Positions 46,068 to 54,384 of a stretch of DNA of 64,000 nt are shown piece after piece (the first letter of the stretch is position 1; every line of letters begins with the position of its first letter). Made by a program: the position numbers and the translations under genes. Source of the stretch: Piscinibacter defluvii (GTDB taxonomy: Bacteria; Pseudomonadota; Gammaproteobacteria; Burkholderiales; Burkholderiaceae_C); contig NZ_ML137196.1 in the NCBI RefSeq assembly GCF_004011805.1, positions 124,001 through 188,000 on the forward strand. Direction: 5' to 3'. Under the pieces are notes generated by a model. The model searched no databases, was not told the origin of the DNA, and saw only the letters and a program-made list of their open reading frames with translations.

Positions 46068-46520
46068 TCAGTGTTTCAGCGCCTCGCGGCCGCGCACGGT
46101 CATGACGGTGGCGGTCATCGTGGCGATCAGCTTCTCGTGCCGGCCGTGTTCGTCGTGCTGCGTCGCGCGGCCGTCGACCACGCTGATCGTGCGGCCCGGC
46201 TTGATCACCAGGCCCTCGAAGCGGAAGCGCGGCCCGCGTGCCGGCGCGAGCAGGTTGATCTTGAACTCGATGGTCAGCACCGCGGCGTCGTCGGGCATCA
46301 GTGAAAACGCCGCGTAGCCGCAGGCGGAATCGAGCGCGCACGACACCATGCCGGCGTGGATGAAGCCGTGCTGCTGGGTCAGCGTGTCGCGGTGCGCCAT
46401 CGCCAGCACCACGCGGCCGGGCTCCACGGTCTCGAGCGTCGCGCCCAGCGTGGCCATCGCGGCCTGGCGGGCGAAGGAGTCGCGCGTGCGCTGCGCGTAG
46501 CCGTCGTCGTGGGGCTGCAT
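46068..46520 (-). CDS. PaaI family acyl-CoA thioesterase (hot-dog fold)
   Basis: 150 residues. The hot-dog core contains [29 protein letters not shown], with the H-x-G-M/G motif that binds the thioester, and [10 protein letters not shown] later. It hydrolyses acyl-CoA, probably aromatic or branched, to recycle CoA. The ATG at 46520 is 19 bp from the LiuR palindrome, and the gene precedes liuA, so it is the first gene of a LiuR-controlled unit. Confidence 0.9.
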   Translation of the reverse strand: MQPHDDGYAQRTRDSFARQAAMATLGATLETVEPGRVVLAMAHRDTLTQQHGFIHAGMVSCALDSACGYAAFSLMPDDAAVLTIEFKINLLAPARGPRFRFEGLVIKPGRTISVVDGRATQHDEHGRHEKLIATMTATVMTVRGREALKH

Positions 46521-46538
46521 CGGATCTCCCGTGGATCT

Positions 46539-46556
46539 GACGTTTACGTAAACGTC
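46539..46556. promoter_or_regulatory. 18-bp perfect palindrome, likely LiuR operator
   Basis: GACGTTTAC-GTAAACGTC is a perfect inverted repeat between the thioesterase/liuA unit (minus strand) and the RutG-like permease gene (plus strand). The 11-base core GACGTTTACGT recurs at 48410-48420 upstream of the MerR gene. LiuR-type MerR regulators of leucine catabolism use ACGTAAAC-rich palindromes, so the match is with established motif style. It is 19 bp from the thioesterase ATG. Confidence 0.75.
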
Positions 46557-46655
46557 AATTATACGGATCCGGTTGCTGCCGCGTCACAATGCCCCGCGCC
46601 GGTGCGTTGGGCGGTCCGCCGGCGATCCCGAAGTACAACAACGAGGAGATTCCCC

Positions 46656-47936
46656 ATGAGCTTGATTCCCCAATGGCGGGAAGTGTCGGCCACGCCCGGT
46701 GCGGTGGTGGCGCCGGACGAACGCCTGCCCTGGCCGCAGACCGCGGCGCTGGGCGTGCAGCACGTGATCGCGATGTTCGGCGCCACCGTGCTCGCGCCGA
46801 TCCTGATGGGCTTCGACCCGAACGTCGCGATCCTGATGAGCGGCATCGGCACGCTGATCTTCTTCGTGATGGTCGGCGGCAAGGTGCCGAGCTACCTGGG
46901 CTCGAGCTTCGCCTTCATCGGCGTGGTGATCGCCGCCAGCGGCTACGCCGGCTCGGGGCCGAACGCCAACCTCGGCCTGGCGCTGGGCGGCATCGTCGCC
47001 TGCGGCGCGCTGTACACGGCGATCGGCCTGCTCGTGATGGCGATCGGCACGAAATGGATCGAGTCGCTGATGCCGCCGGTGGTCACCGGCGCGGTGGTCG
47101 CGGTGATCGGCCTGAACCTGGCCGGCATCCCGGTGAAGAACATGGCCCCCACCGGCTTCGACGCCTGGATGCAGGCGGTCACCTTCGTCAGCGTCGGCCT
47201 GGTGGCCGTCTACACCCGCGGCATGACGCAGCGCCTGCTGATCCTCGTGGGCCTGATCGTGGCCAGCATCGTCTACGCGATCCTCACCAACGGCCTCGGG
47301 ATGGGCAAGCCGATCGACGTCTCCGGCATCGCCAACGCCGCCTGGTTCGGCGCGCCGAACTTCGCCGCGCCGGTGTTCGACGGCAAGGCCATGCTGCTGA
47401 TCGCCCCGGTGGCGATCATCCTGGTGGCCGAGAACCTCGGCCACATCAAGGCGGTCAGCGCGATGACCGGCCGCGACCTCGACCGCTACATGGGCCGCGC
47501 CTTCGTCGGCGACGGCGTGGCGACGATGGTCTCGGGCGCCTCCGGCGGCACCGGCGTGACCACCTATGCCGAGAACATCGGCGTGATGGCGGCCACCAAG
47601 ATCTACTCGACCGCGATGTTCGTCGTCGCCGCGCTGATCGCGATCCTGCTGGGCTTCAGCCCGAAGTTCGGCGCGCTGATCCAGGCCATCCCGCTGGCGG
47701 TGATGGGCGGCGTCTCGATCGTGGTGTTCGGCCTGATCGCGGTGGCCGGCGCGAAGATCTGGGTCGACAACCGTGTCGACTTCTCGGACAACACCAACCT
47801 GATCGTCGCGGCGGTCACGCTGGTGCTGGGCACCGGGGACTTCACGCTGAAGTTCGGCGGCTTCGCGCTCGGCGGCATCGGCACCGCCACCTTCGGCGCC
47901 ATCCTGTTGCACGCGCTGCTCAGGAAGCGCGGCTGA
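46656..47936 (+). CDS. Nucleobase:cation symporter, RutG-like uracil/pyrimidine permease
   Basis: 426 residues with about 12 helices. It resembles E. coli RutG closely: VVAPDERLPWPQTAALG, then VPSYLGSSFAFIGVVIAA, PPVVTGAVVAVIGLNLA, VAENLGHIKAVSAMTGR and GGTGVTTYAENIGVMAATK. It imports uracil or a related base with a proton or cation. No rut operon genes are present, so the substrate may differ. RBS GAGGAG precedes ATG 46656. The LiuR-type palindrome lies 100 bp upstream, so LiuR may affect it. Confidence 0.92.
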   Translation: MSLIPQWREVSATPGAVVAPDERLPWPQTAALGVQHVIAMFGATVLAPILMGFDPNVAILMSGIGTLIFFVMVGGKVPSYLGSSFAFIGVVIAASGYAGSGPNANLGLALGGIVACGALYTAIGLLVMAIGTKWIESLMPPVVTGAVVAVIGLNLAGIPVKNMAPTGFDAWMQAVTFVSVGLVAVYTRGMTQRLLILVGLIVASIVYAILTNGLGMGKPIDVSGIANAAWFGAPNFAAPVFDGKAMLLIAPVAIILVAENLGHIKAVSAMTGRDLDRYMGRAFVGDGVATMVSGASGGTGVTTYAENIGVMAATKIYSTAMFVVAALIAILLGFSPKFGALIQAIPLAVMGGVSIVVFGLIAVAGAKIWVDNRVDFSDNTNLIVAAVTLVLGTGDFTLKFGGFALGGIGTATFGAILLHALLRKRG

Positions 47937-47947
47937 CGCCCGCGCGG

Positions 47948-47959
47948 GGCGCCGGCGCC
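47948..47959. terminator. Possible bidirectional hairpin between convergent genes
   Basis: A 12-bp perfect palindrome GGCGCCGGCGCC lies in the 25-bp gap between the convergent permease and MerR genes. A GC-only hairpin without a T-tract is a weak terminator in itself. In this genome convergent genes usually overlap, so a spacer hairpin may matter. Low confidence. Confidence 0.3.
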
Positions 47960-47961
47960 GA

Positions 47962-48384
47962 TCAGGCGCGGCGCTTCTCGCCTTCGGCGAGGAGCCGCCG
48001 CGCCTCCTTCTCGTGCGCCCGCACCTCGTCGAGCGTGGCGTTCAGGTCGGCCATCTGCTGCTCGAGCTGGCTGCGGTGTGCCGCCAGCACGGCGAGGAAG
48101 CGCTTGAGCTGCGGCAGCGTGTCGCGCGGCGACTCGTACATGTCGACGATCTCCTTGACCTCGGAGAGCGTCAGCCCGAGCCGCTTGCCGCGCAGCGTCA
48201 GCTTCAGCCGGGTGCGGTCGCGCGCGGTGTAGACGCGGTTGCGGCCGCGCCGCTGCGGGGCGATCAGCCCGCAGTCCTCGTAGAAGCGGATCGCGCGGGT
48301 GGTGAGGTCGAACTCGCGCGCCAGCTCGCCGATCGTGTAGGTCGGCCCCGCCGGCGACGCCTCGGCGACAGTGGGGGCAGGCAT
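47962..48384 (-). CDS. liuR: MerR family transcriptional regulator, LiuR-like
   Basis: 140 residues. A winged HTH starts at about residue 15 (YTIGELAREFDLTTRAIRFYEDCGLI) with MerR wing RGRNRVYTARDRTRLK. A C-terminal coiled-coil (LAAHRSQLEQQMADLNATLDEVRAHEKEAR) is the dimerisation helix. There is no effector domain, matching the short LiuR class, which senses a branched-chain CoA intermediate. The palindrome-like site at 48408-48423 lies 24-39 bp from its ATG, so it probably regulates itself and the divergent hydrolase gene. The matching palindrome at 46539 marks liuA. Confidence 0.85.
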   Translation of the reverse strand: MPAPTVAEASPAGPTYTIGELAREFDLTTRAIRFYEDCGLIAPQRRGRNRVYTARDRTRLKLTLRGKRLGLTLSEVKEIVDMYESPRDTLPQLKRFLAVLAAHRSQLEQQMADLNATLDEVRAHEKEARRLLAEGEKRRA

Positions 48385-48407
48385 GGGCTCTTACACTGCG
48401 TGCGTGA

Positions 48408-48423
48408 TTGACGTTTACGTCAA
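48408..48423. promoter_or_regulatory. Second LiuR-type operator TTGACG-TTTA-CGTCAA
   Basis: The outer halves TTGACG and CGTCAA are perfectly inverted around TTTA. The core GACGTTTACGT (48410-48420) is identical to that at 46539-46549. It lies between the divergent MerR and metallo-beta-lactamase genes, 24-39 bp from the MerR ATG and 22-37 bp from the hydrolase ATG. Both neighbours are likely controlled from it. Confidence 0.7.
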
Positions 48424-48444
48424 GTGTAGCGAAGCGCCCGACGC

Positions 48445-49503
48445 ATGAACCATCTCGAACACCAGCTCGACTACCCCTGGGGCGAGGCCGTGCCCGAGCC
48501 CGGGCGCACGATCGAGCTCGCCCCCGGCGTGCGCTGGCTGCGCATGGGCCTGCCCTTCGCGCTGGACCACATCAACCTCTGGCTGCTGCGCGACCGCGAC
48601 GAGGCCGGCCGCGAGGGCTGGGCGATCGTCGACTGCGGCATCACGAACGACGCCACACGTGCCGCCTGGGAGCAGGTGTTCGCGCACGAGCTCGACGGCC
48701 TGCCGGTGCTGCGCGTGATCGTGACGCACATGCACCCCGACCATGTCGGCCTGGCGCACTGGCTCACCGAGCGCTGGGGCGTGCGGCTGTGGATCAGCGC
48801 CACCGACTGGAACGCCGCGCGCATGGCCAGCCAGGCCACCACCGGCTTCGGCGGCGAGACGGCGGCGGCCTTCATGGCCAGCCACGGACTGACCGACCCG
48901 GCCGCGCAGGCCAAGATCCGCGCCCGTTCGAACTACTACGCGACGATGGTGCCGCAGGTGCCGCGCCAGTTCCGCCGCCTGCTCTGCGGCGATGTGCTCC
49001 GCATCGGCGATCACGACTGGACCTGCCTCGCCGGCCATGGCCACGCGCCCGAGCACATCAGCCTGCACAGCGAATCGCTCGGCGTGCTGATCAGCGGCGA
49101 CATGGTGCTGCCGCGCATCTCCACCAACGTCAGCGTGATCGACCTCGAGCCCGAGGCGAACCCGCTGCCGCTGTACCTGCGCTCGATCGCCGCGCTGCGC
49201 GCGCTGCCGCCGGACACCCTGGTGCTGCCCTCGCACGGCAAGCCGTTCCGCGGGCTGCACGAGCGCATCGCCCAGCTGCACGCCCACCACGACGAGCGCC
49301 TGGCCGACGTGCGCGGCGCCTGCGCGCGCGAGCCGCAGACCGCGGCCAGCCTGCTGCCGGTGCTGTTCAGGCGCGCGCTCGACCTGCACCAGACCACCTT
49401 CGCGATGGGCGAGTCGATCGCCCACCTGAACGCGCTGTGGCTGGCCGGCGAGCTGAGCCGCTCGCTCGGCGACGACGGCGTGATCCGGTTTCAGACCAGG
49501 TAG
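48445..49503 (+). CDS. Metallo-beta-lactamase-fold hydrolase
   Basis: 352 residues. The HxHxDH motif is THMHPDHVGLAHW; further metal ligands are in GHGHAPEHISLH, LISGDMVLPRI and LPSHGKPFRG. The N-terminus (about 30 residues) and the C-terminal ~100 residues extend beyond the core. Members include glyoxalase-II-like and acyl-homoserine-lactone or thioester hydrolases. Its divergent arrangement with the LiuR-like gene suggests a task in CoA-thioester handling, but the substrate is unknown. ATG at 48445. It overlaps the convergent DUF456 gene by 13 bp. Confidence 0.9.
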   Translation: MNHLEHQLDYPWGEAVPEPGRTIELAPGVRWLRMGLPFALDHINLWLLRDRDEAGREGWAIVDCGITNDATRAAWEQVFAHELDGLPVLRVIVTHMHPDHVGLAHWLTERWGVRLWISATDWNAARMASQATTGFGGETAAAFMASHGLTDPAAQAKIRARSNYYATMVPQVPRQFRRLLCGDVLRIGDHDWTCLAGHGHAPEHISLHSESLGVLISGDMVLPRISTNVSVIDLEPEANPLPLYLRSIAALRALPPDTLVLPSHGKPFRGLHERIAQLHAHHDERLADVRGACAREPQTAASLLPVLFRRALDLHQTTFAMGESIAHLNALWLAGELSRSLGDDGVIRFQTR

Positions 49504-50039
49504 GCCACCGCGAAGCTGCCGATCATCAGGAAGGTCAGCACCAGCTTGACCACGGTGCCCAGCAGCATGCCGATCCAGGTGGCGATGCCGACCTTCGCGG
49601 CCTGCCGCCCGGCCGCCGCATGGTCGTCGGCATCCTGGAAGCCGCCGAGCTTCTGGCGCTGGGCCCAGTACTCGCCCGCCAGCGCGCCGGCCAGCGGCAT
49701 GAACAGCAGGCCGATGAAGCCGGTGAGCACGCCCAGCACCGTGCCGACCGCCGCGCCGATCACCGCCAGCCGGCTCGCACCGGCTTTCTTGGCGCCCAGC
49801 AGCGCGGCCACGTAGTCGGTCGCCCAGGCCAGCACGGCCAGCACGGCGATCCAGGCCAGCGCACCGACCGAGACCTTCTCGAAGCCGTCGATCCAGGCGC
49901 CCAGCACCGCACCGCCGAGCACGAGGATCGTGCCGGGCAGCACCGGCAGCACGGCACCGACCACACCGACGACCATCAGGCCGATCGCAAGCACCCACCA
50001 CCACGGGCTGGCCGAGGCGGCGACGACGGTTTCCAGCAT
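49491..50039 (-). CDS. DUF456 family membrane protein
   Basis: 182 residues with about five transmembrane helices. Two glycine-rich halves, VVGVVGAVLPVLPGTILVLGG and GAAVGTVLGVLTGFIGLLFMP, reflect the internal repeat of DUF456. The function of the family is unknown. It is an isolated minus-strand gene between the hydrolase and the polyamine-type importer. The ATG at 50039 is the first Met of the conserved region; a longer reading runs into the permease gene. Confidence 0.88.
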   Translation of the reverse strand: MLETVVAASASPWWWVLAIGLMVVGVVGAVLPVLPGTILVLGGAVLGAWIDGFEKVSVGALAWIAVLAVLAWATDYVAALLGAKKAGASRLAVIGAAVGTVLGVLTGFIGLLFMPLAGALAGEYWAQRQKLGGFQDADDHAAAGRQAAKVGIATWIGMLLGTVVKLVLTFLMIGSFAVAYLV

Positions 50040-50101
50040 GCCCACGCTCCCGCGGGCACCCTGCCCGCCAGCGACCCTAGATGGAGCCGGCGCGCCGGAA
50101 C

Positions 50102-50977
50102 TCAAGCCGGCCGGCGGCGCCGCAGCCAGGCCGCGCTGGCCAGCGCCAGCGCGATCACGAGCAGCGAGACCAGGGTGGTCACGGTGCCGAGCGCGTAGAT
50201 GGCCGGCGTCGTGACCGTGGTGGTCAGGCCCTGCAGTTCCAGCGGCAGCGTGTTCAGGTCGCCCACCGCCTGCGAGGAACGCGCGATCTCGTCCCAGCTG
50301 AGCGTGAAGCCGAACATGCCGATGCCCACCACCGACGGGCCGATCAGCGGCAGCACCACGTGCCGGAAGGTCTGCCAGGGCGTGGCCCCCTGGTCGCGCG
50401 CCGCCTCCTCGTAGGCCGGATTGAAGCGGTTGAACACCGCGAACATGATCAGGAGGCCGAAGGGCAGCGTCCAGGTGAGGTGCGCGCCGAGGCCGGAGCT
50501 GAACATGCCGAGCGTGGTCGTGAAGCCTTCGAGCGCCTCGCTGGCCCCGATCGACTCGAGCAGCCACTTGACGCCGCCGTCGATCAGCCGGAACTGCAGG
50601 CCGATGCCGAGCGAGACGATGATCGAGGGCATGATCAGGCTCGCCACGGTCACGTAGAACAGCGCCTCGCCGCCGGCGAGCTTCTTGCGGAAGGCGAGGC
50701 CGGCCAGCAGCGAGAGCAGCACGGTGAGCACCATCACGACGAGGCCGAGCCAGAGCGAGCGGCGCAGGGCGGCGCCGATGTCGACCACGCCCAGGCCCTT
50801 CCACAGCTCTGCGTACCAGTGCAGCGACCAGCCGCGCATCGGGAAGGTGAGCCCGCCCTCCGGCCCCTGGAAGCTGAGCACGAAGATCGTGATCACCGGG
50901 CCGTAGAGGAACAGCACGAACAGGCCGAACACGATGGCCAGCGGCCAGAAGCCTCGTTGCCGACCTTCGCGAGCCAT
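50102..50977 (-). CDS. Polyamine-type ABC transporter permease (PotC/PotI-like)
   Basis: 291 residues, six predicted helices. The BPD_transp_1 signature is in AARDQGATPWQTFRHVVLPLIGPS, the EAA loop that contacts the ATPase. It would form the membrane channel with the permease at 50980-51864 for putrescine, spermidine or a related cationic ligand. ATG at 50977, 2 bp after the neighbouring permease stop. Confidence 0.9.
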   Translation of the reverse strand: MAREGRQRGFWPLAIVFGLFVLFLYGPVITIFVLSFQGPEGGLTFPMRGWSLHWYAELWKGLGVVDIGAALRRSLWLGLVVMVLTVLLSLLAGLAFRKKLAGGEALFYVTVASLIMPSIIVSLGIGLQFRLIDGGVKWLLESIGASEALEGFTTTLGMFSSGLGAHLTWTLPFGLLIMFAVFNRFNPAYEEAARDQGATPWQTFRHVVLPLIGPSVVGIGMFGFTLSWDEIARSSQAVGDLNTLPLELQGLTTTVTTPAIYALGTVTTLVSLLVIALALASAAWLRRRRPA

Positions 50978-50979
50978 GC

Positions 50980-51864
50980 TCAGAGTTCCTTCCGGAGATC
51001 GACCATGCGCGTCAAGGCCGCGATGATCATCAGCACCACCGCCAGCAGCACCACGGCGTTGGCCGCGGCGAGCGGGAACTGCAGGTAGCTGGTCTGCACC
51101 TGGATCACCTTGCCCACCGAGGCGATCTGCTGCCCGCCCATCACGCCGACGGTGACGAAGTCGCCCATCACGATGGTGATGACGAAGATCGAGCCGATCA
51201 CGATGCCGGTGCGCGACAGCGGCACGACCACGTTCCACAGCGTCTGCCACGCGCTCGCGCCGGCGTCCTCGGCGGCCTCGAGCAGCGCACGGTCGATGCG
51301 CATCATCGAGTTGAAGATCGGCACCAGCATGAACATCGTGTACAGGTGCACGAAGGCCAGCACGACCGAGAACTCGGAGAACAGCAGCCACTCGAGCGGC
51401 TGCTCGATCAGCCCGGCGCCGATCAGGCCCTGGTTGACCAGCCCGTTGCGGCCCAGCAGCGGGACCCACGAGATCATGCGGATCACGTTGCTGGTCCAGA
51501 ACGGGATGGTGCACAGCACGAACAGCAGCGTCTGCATGCCGGTGCTGCGCACGTGGAAGGCGAGGAAGTAGGCGATGGTGAAGCCCAGCAGCAGCGACAC
51601 CAGCCAGGTGAAGAACGAGAAGCGCAGCGTCGACCAATAGGTCTTGACGGTGACGCAGGGGTCGGCGAACTCGCTGCAGCCCGAGAAGATCGAGACGTAG
51701 TTGTCCGCGGTGAACCCCGGCACCAGCGCGTAGTCGCTGGTCGGCCAGAAGCTCACCGCGACGATCAGCAGCAGCGGCGCGACGAAGAAGAAGGCAAACA
51801 CTGCCCCGAAGGGCAGTGCCTGCAGCCACGCCGCCGGGCCCGACCGAGGCGCCGCGCCGTTCAC
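50980..51864 (-). CDS. Polyamine-type ABC transporter permease (PotB/PotH-like)
   Basis: 294 residues from a GTG at 51864. EAA loop: EAAEDAGASAWQTLWNVVVPLSRTG. The N-terminus is followed by a long periplasmic loop with two cysteines (FSGCSEFADPCVTV). It is the partner of the permease at 50102. It lies 132 bp downstream of the binding-protein gene, with a GC-rich hairpin repeat in that gap, and is otherwise in the same operon. Confidence 0.9.
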   Translation of the reverse strand: MNGAAPRSGPAAWLQALPFGAVFAFFFVAPLLLIVAVSFWPTSDYALVPGFTADNYVSIFSGCSEFADPCVTVKTYWSTLRFSFFTWLVSLLLGFTIAYFLAFHVRSTGMQTLLFVLCTIPFWTSNVIRMISWVPLLGRNGLVNQGLIGAGLIEQPLEWLLFSEFSVVLAFVHLYTMFMLVPIFNSMMRIDRALLEAAEDAGASAWQTLWNVVVPLSRTGIVIGSIFVITIVMGDFVTVGVMGGQQIASVGKVIQVQTSYLQFPLAAANAVVLLAVVLMIIAALTRMVDLRKEL

Positions 51865-51942
51865 GCCGAGCCTTCGCTCGAATCGGCGAGCGCAGCGAAG
51901 CCGCCATCAAGCGGTCGCCGCGGAGCCGGCTGCGCCGGTCCG

Positions 51943-51990
51943 CTGGCGGCGCCCCCCCGGGGGGGAGCGCCGCAGGCGCTGCGGGGGGGG
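51943..51990. repeat. GC-rich hairpin repeat (C7/G7) between binding-protein and permease genes
   Basis: Seven C (51952-51958) directly abut seven G (51959-51965), followed by AGCGCC-GCA-GGCGCT and a run of eight G (51983-51990). At least two stable stem-loops can form. The block resembles the GC-rich intergenic repeats common in Comamonadaceae and related genomes. As mRNA structure it could protect the upstream binding-protein message or reduce permease expression. Confidence 0.55.
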
Positions 51991-51996
51991 TTCACG

Positions 51997-53244
51997 TCAG
52001 GCCGCGACGAACTCATTCCACTTCTGGACCATGTAGACGTTCTCGTCCATCACGGCGTTCCAGCAGGCGATGCCGCCCATGCGGTCCTCGTAGGAGCCGC
52101 CGTCGCGCTTCTCGCCGGCCTTGGCGAGCAGCTGGCCGTTCGGGCTCTTGATGTCCTTCTCGGCCGCCTTGCCTTCCATCCAGTAGGCCCACTCGTAGGC
52201 TTCCATCTTGGCCTTGGCGGTCTCGAGCACGGCGCTGTAGTAGCCCTGGCGGTTCAGGTACGCGCCGGCCCAGCCGTCGAGGAACCAGTTGATGAACTCG
52301 TAGGCCGCGTCGAGCTTCTTGCCCGAGAGCGTCTTGGGCACGCCGAAGCCGGCCGCCCAGGCTCGGTAGCCTTCCTTCAGCGGCTGGTATGTGCAGGCGA
52401 TGCCCTTGGTGCGCACCGCGGTCACCGCCGGGCTCCACATCGACTGGATCACCACCTCGCCCGAGGCCATCAGGTTCACGCTCTCGTTGAAGTCCTTCCA
52501 CAGCGAGCGGAACTGGCCGGCCTTCTTGGCTTCGATCAGCGTCTTGATCGTGAGGTCGATCTCCTTCTTCGTCATGTTCCCCTTGTCGGGGTACTTGTAC
52601 AGGCCCATCGCCTCCACGACCATTGCCGCGTCCATGATGCCGATCGACGGGATGTTCAGGATCGAGGCCTTGCCCTTGAACTCCGGGTTCAGCAGTTCCT
52701 TCCAGCTCTCGATCGGGCGCTTGATCAGGTCGGGCCGGATGCCCAGGGTGTCGGCGTTGTAGACCGTCGGGATCAGCGTCATGAACTGCGTCGGCTCGGC
52801 GCTGAAGGTCTTGGCGTCGGGCTTGGCGAGGTACATCACCTTCTTCGGCGCGGTGCCCTGGTCGCCGACCTTCTTGCCGCCGACCTCGCCCTTGGTGAAC
52901 AGCGTGGTGATCTTGTCGGCGTTCTTGATGCGCTTGGTGTCCATGCCCATCAGGTTGCCGGTCGGGATGATCTTCTTGAGCGAGAAGTACTCGGTGTCGA
53001 TCAGGTCGAAGCTGTTCGGCGATGTGACCGCACGCTTGGTCACCTCGTCGGTGTTGACCGCGACGTACTGGATCGTGATGCCGGTGTCGGCCTTGAACTT
53101 CTCGGCGATCGCCTTGTCCTGGTTCACCGCAGTGCCCAGGTAGCGCAGCGTCGGCTTGTCGTCGGCGTGCACGGCCGGGAACATGCCGCTGGCCAGGATG
53201 CCGGCGGTGCCCTTGAGCAGGCTGCGGCGGGAGGTGTCGCTCAT
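51997..53244 (-). CDS. Periplasmic binding protein of the polyamine-type ABC importer
   Basis: 415 residues. The N-terminus has a twin-arginine signal (SRRSLLKGTAGILASG, likely cut after AVHA). The mature protein is a PotD/PotF-like extracellular binding protein: LRYLGTAVNQDKAIAEKFK, then SFDLIDTEYFSLKKI, VYNADTLGIRPDLI and AAYEFINWFLDGWAGAYLNR. The ligand cannot be read; polyamines or another small cation are the usual choices. Its position after the ATPase gene matches Pot-type operons. Confidence 0.9.
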   Translation of the reverse strand: MSDTSRRSLLKGTAGILASGMFPAVHADDKPTLRYLGTAVNQDKAIAEKFKADTGITIQYVAVNTDEVTKRAVTSPNSFDLIDTEYFSLKKIIPTGNLMGMDTKRIKNADKITTLFTKGEVGGKKVGDQGTAPKKVMYLAKPDAKTFSAEPTQFMTLIPTVYNADTLGIRPDLIKRPIESWKELLNPEFKGKASILNIPSIGIMDAAMVVEAMGLYKYPDKGNMTKKEIDLTIKTLIEAKKAGQFRSLWKDFNESVNLMASGEVVIQSMWSPAVTAVRTKGIACTYQPLKEGYRAWAAGFGVPKTLSGKKLDAAYEFINWFLDGWAGAYLNRQGYYSAVLETAKAKMEAYEWAYWMEGKAAEKDIKSPNGQLLAKAGEKRDGGSYEDRMGGIACWNAVMDENVYMVQKWNEFVAA

Positions 53245-53280
53245 CTCGTACTCCTCGTTGGATGGAAAGGGTGGGCGGCC

Positions 53281-54276
53281 TCAGGCCGCCAGCACATGGG
53301 CCCGCGCCAGCTCCCAGTGGGCGCAGGCGCTGTCGCCGCGCTGCCAGGGCGCGGCGTCGAACTCGGCTTCGGGCAGCATCACGGTCAGCTCGCCGACCCG
53401 TGCGCTGGCCAGCGTCAGCAGCACATGCGTGCCCTGGTACTCGACCTCGCGCACGGTGCCGGCCACGGCGCTGTCGCCCTCGGCCAGCGGCGTGCGCGAG
53501 AGCCGGGTGCGGTCGGCCCGCACGGCCAGCAGGCCGCGTGTGCTCGGCACCACGTTGTGGCCGCCGATGAAACGCGCCACGAACTCGGTGCGCGGTGCGT
53601 TGAACAGCTCGTGCGGCGTGGCGTCCTGCTCGATGCGGCCGTTGTTCATCACGACCACCTGGTCGGCCAGCGCCATCGCCTCCTCCTGCGAGTGCGTGAC
53701 GTGCACGAAGGTCATGCCGAGCGTCTTCTGCCAGTCCTTCAGCTCGGCGCGCATCTTGATGCGCAGGAAGGGGTCGAGCGCCGAGAGCGGCTCGTCGAGC
53801 AGCAGCACCTTGGGCTCGGTGATCAGCGCCCGCGCCAGCGCCACGCGCTGCTGCTGGCCGCCGGAGAGCTCGGCCGGCTTGCGCTGCGCCAGGTGGCCGA
53901 GCGAGACGCGCTCGAGCAGCTCGGCGGCCTTCTTGTGCCGCTCGGCCTTTCCGACGCCCTTCATCTTCAGGCTGAAGGCGACGTTGTCGAGCGCCGACAG
54001 GTGCGGGAACAGCGCGTAGCTCTGGAACATCATCGCCGTGCCGCGGCCCGCAGCCGGCAGGTTGGTGATGTTGCGGGCGCCGAGCAGGATGTCGCCCTCG
54101 CTGGCGATCTCGTGGCCGGCGATCATGCGCAGCGTCGAGGTCTTGCCGCAGCCCGAGGGGCCGAGCAGGCAGCAGTAGCTGCCGGCGGCGATCTTCAGGT
54201 CGATGCGGTCGACCGCGGTGGTCGAGCCGTAGCGCTTGACGAGGTGGATCAGCTCGAGACCGGAGTCGGCAGCCAT
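53281..54276 (-). CDS. Polyamine-type ABC transporter ATP-binding protein (PotA-like)
   Basis: 331 residues. Walker A LLGPSGCGKTSTLRMIAG, signature ELSGGQQQRVALARAL, Walker B VLLLDEPLSALD, H-loop VHVTHSQEE. A TOBE-type domain occupies the C-terminal ~85 residues (LAVRADRTRLSRT, EVEYQGTHVLL). It drives import by the two permeases. The ATG at 54276 is chosen since the conserved ELIHLVKRYG follows closely; a longer reading begins at 54306. Confidence 0.93.
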   Translation of the reverse strand: MAADSGLELIHLVKRYGSTTAVDRIDLKIAAGSYCCLLGPSGCGKTSTLRMIAGHEIASEGDILLGARNITNLPAAGRGTAMMFQSYALFPHLSALDNVAFSLKMKGVGKAERHKKAAELLERVSLGHLAQRKPAELSGGQQQRVALARALITEPKVLLLDEPLSALDPFLRIKMRAELKDWQKTLGMTFVHVTHSQEEAMALADQVVVMNNGRIEQDATPHELFNAPRTEFVARFIGGHNVVPSTRGLLAVRADRTRLSRTPLAEGDSAVAGTVREVEYQGTHVLLTLASARVGELTVMLPEAEFDAAPWQRGDSACAHWELARAHVLAA

Positions 54277-54384
54277 GCCCGCGCCGGTACGCAAGCGATG
54301 TGCCACGCGCCGGGCCGGCGCCTGGCCCCGCGGCGCACCAAGCTCAGGCCGAGGCCGCCCAAAAACGGGGCAGCGCGGCGCGGC

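Noticed and set aside
46656-47936. A full rut pyrimidine-degradation operon
   Set aside because: Only the RutG-like permease is present; no RutA, RutB, RutC or RutF type gene lies around it.
54340-54384. Rho-independent terminator after the YgjP-like peptidase gene (a five-T run)
   Set aside because: The T run is present on the minus strand, but the preceding GC-rich sequence does not form a clean stem, so I do not call it.
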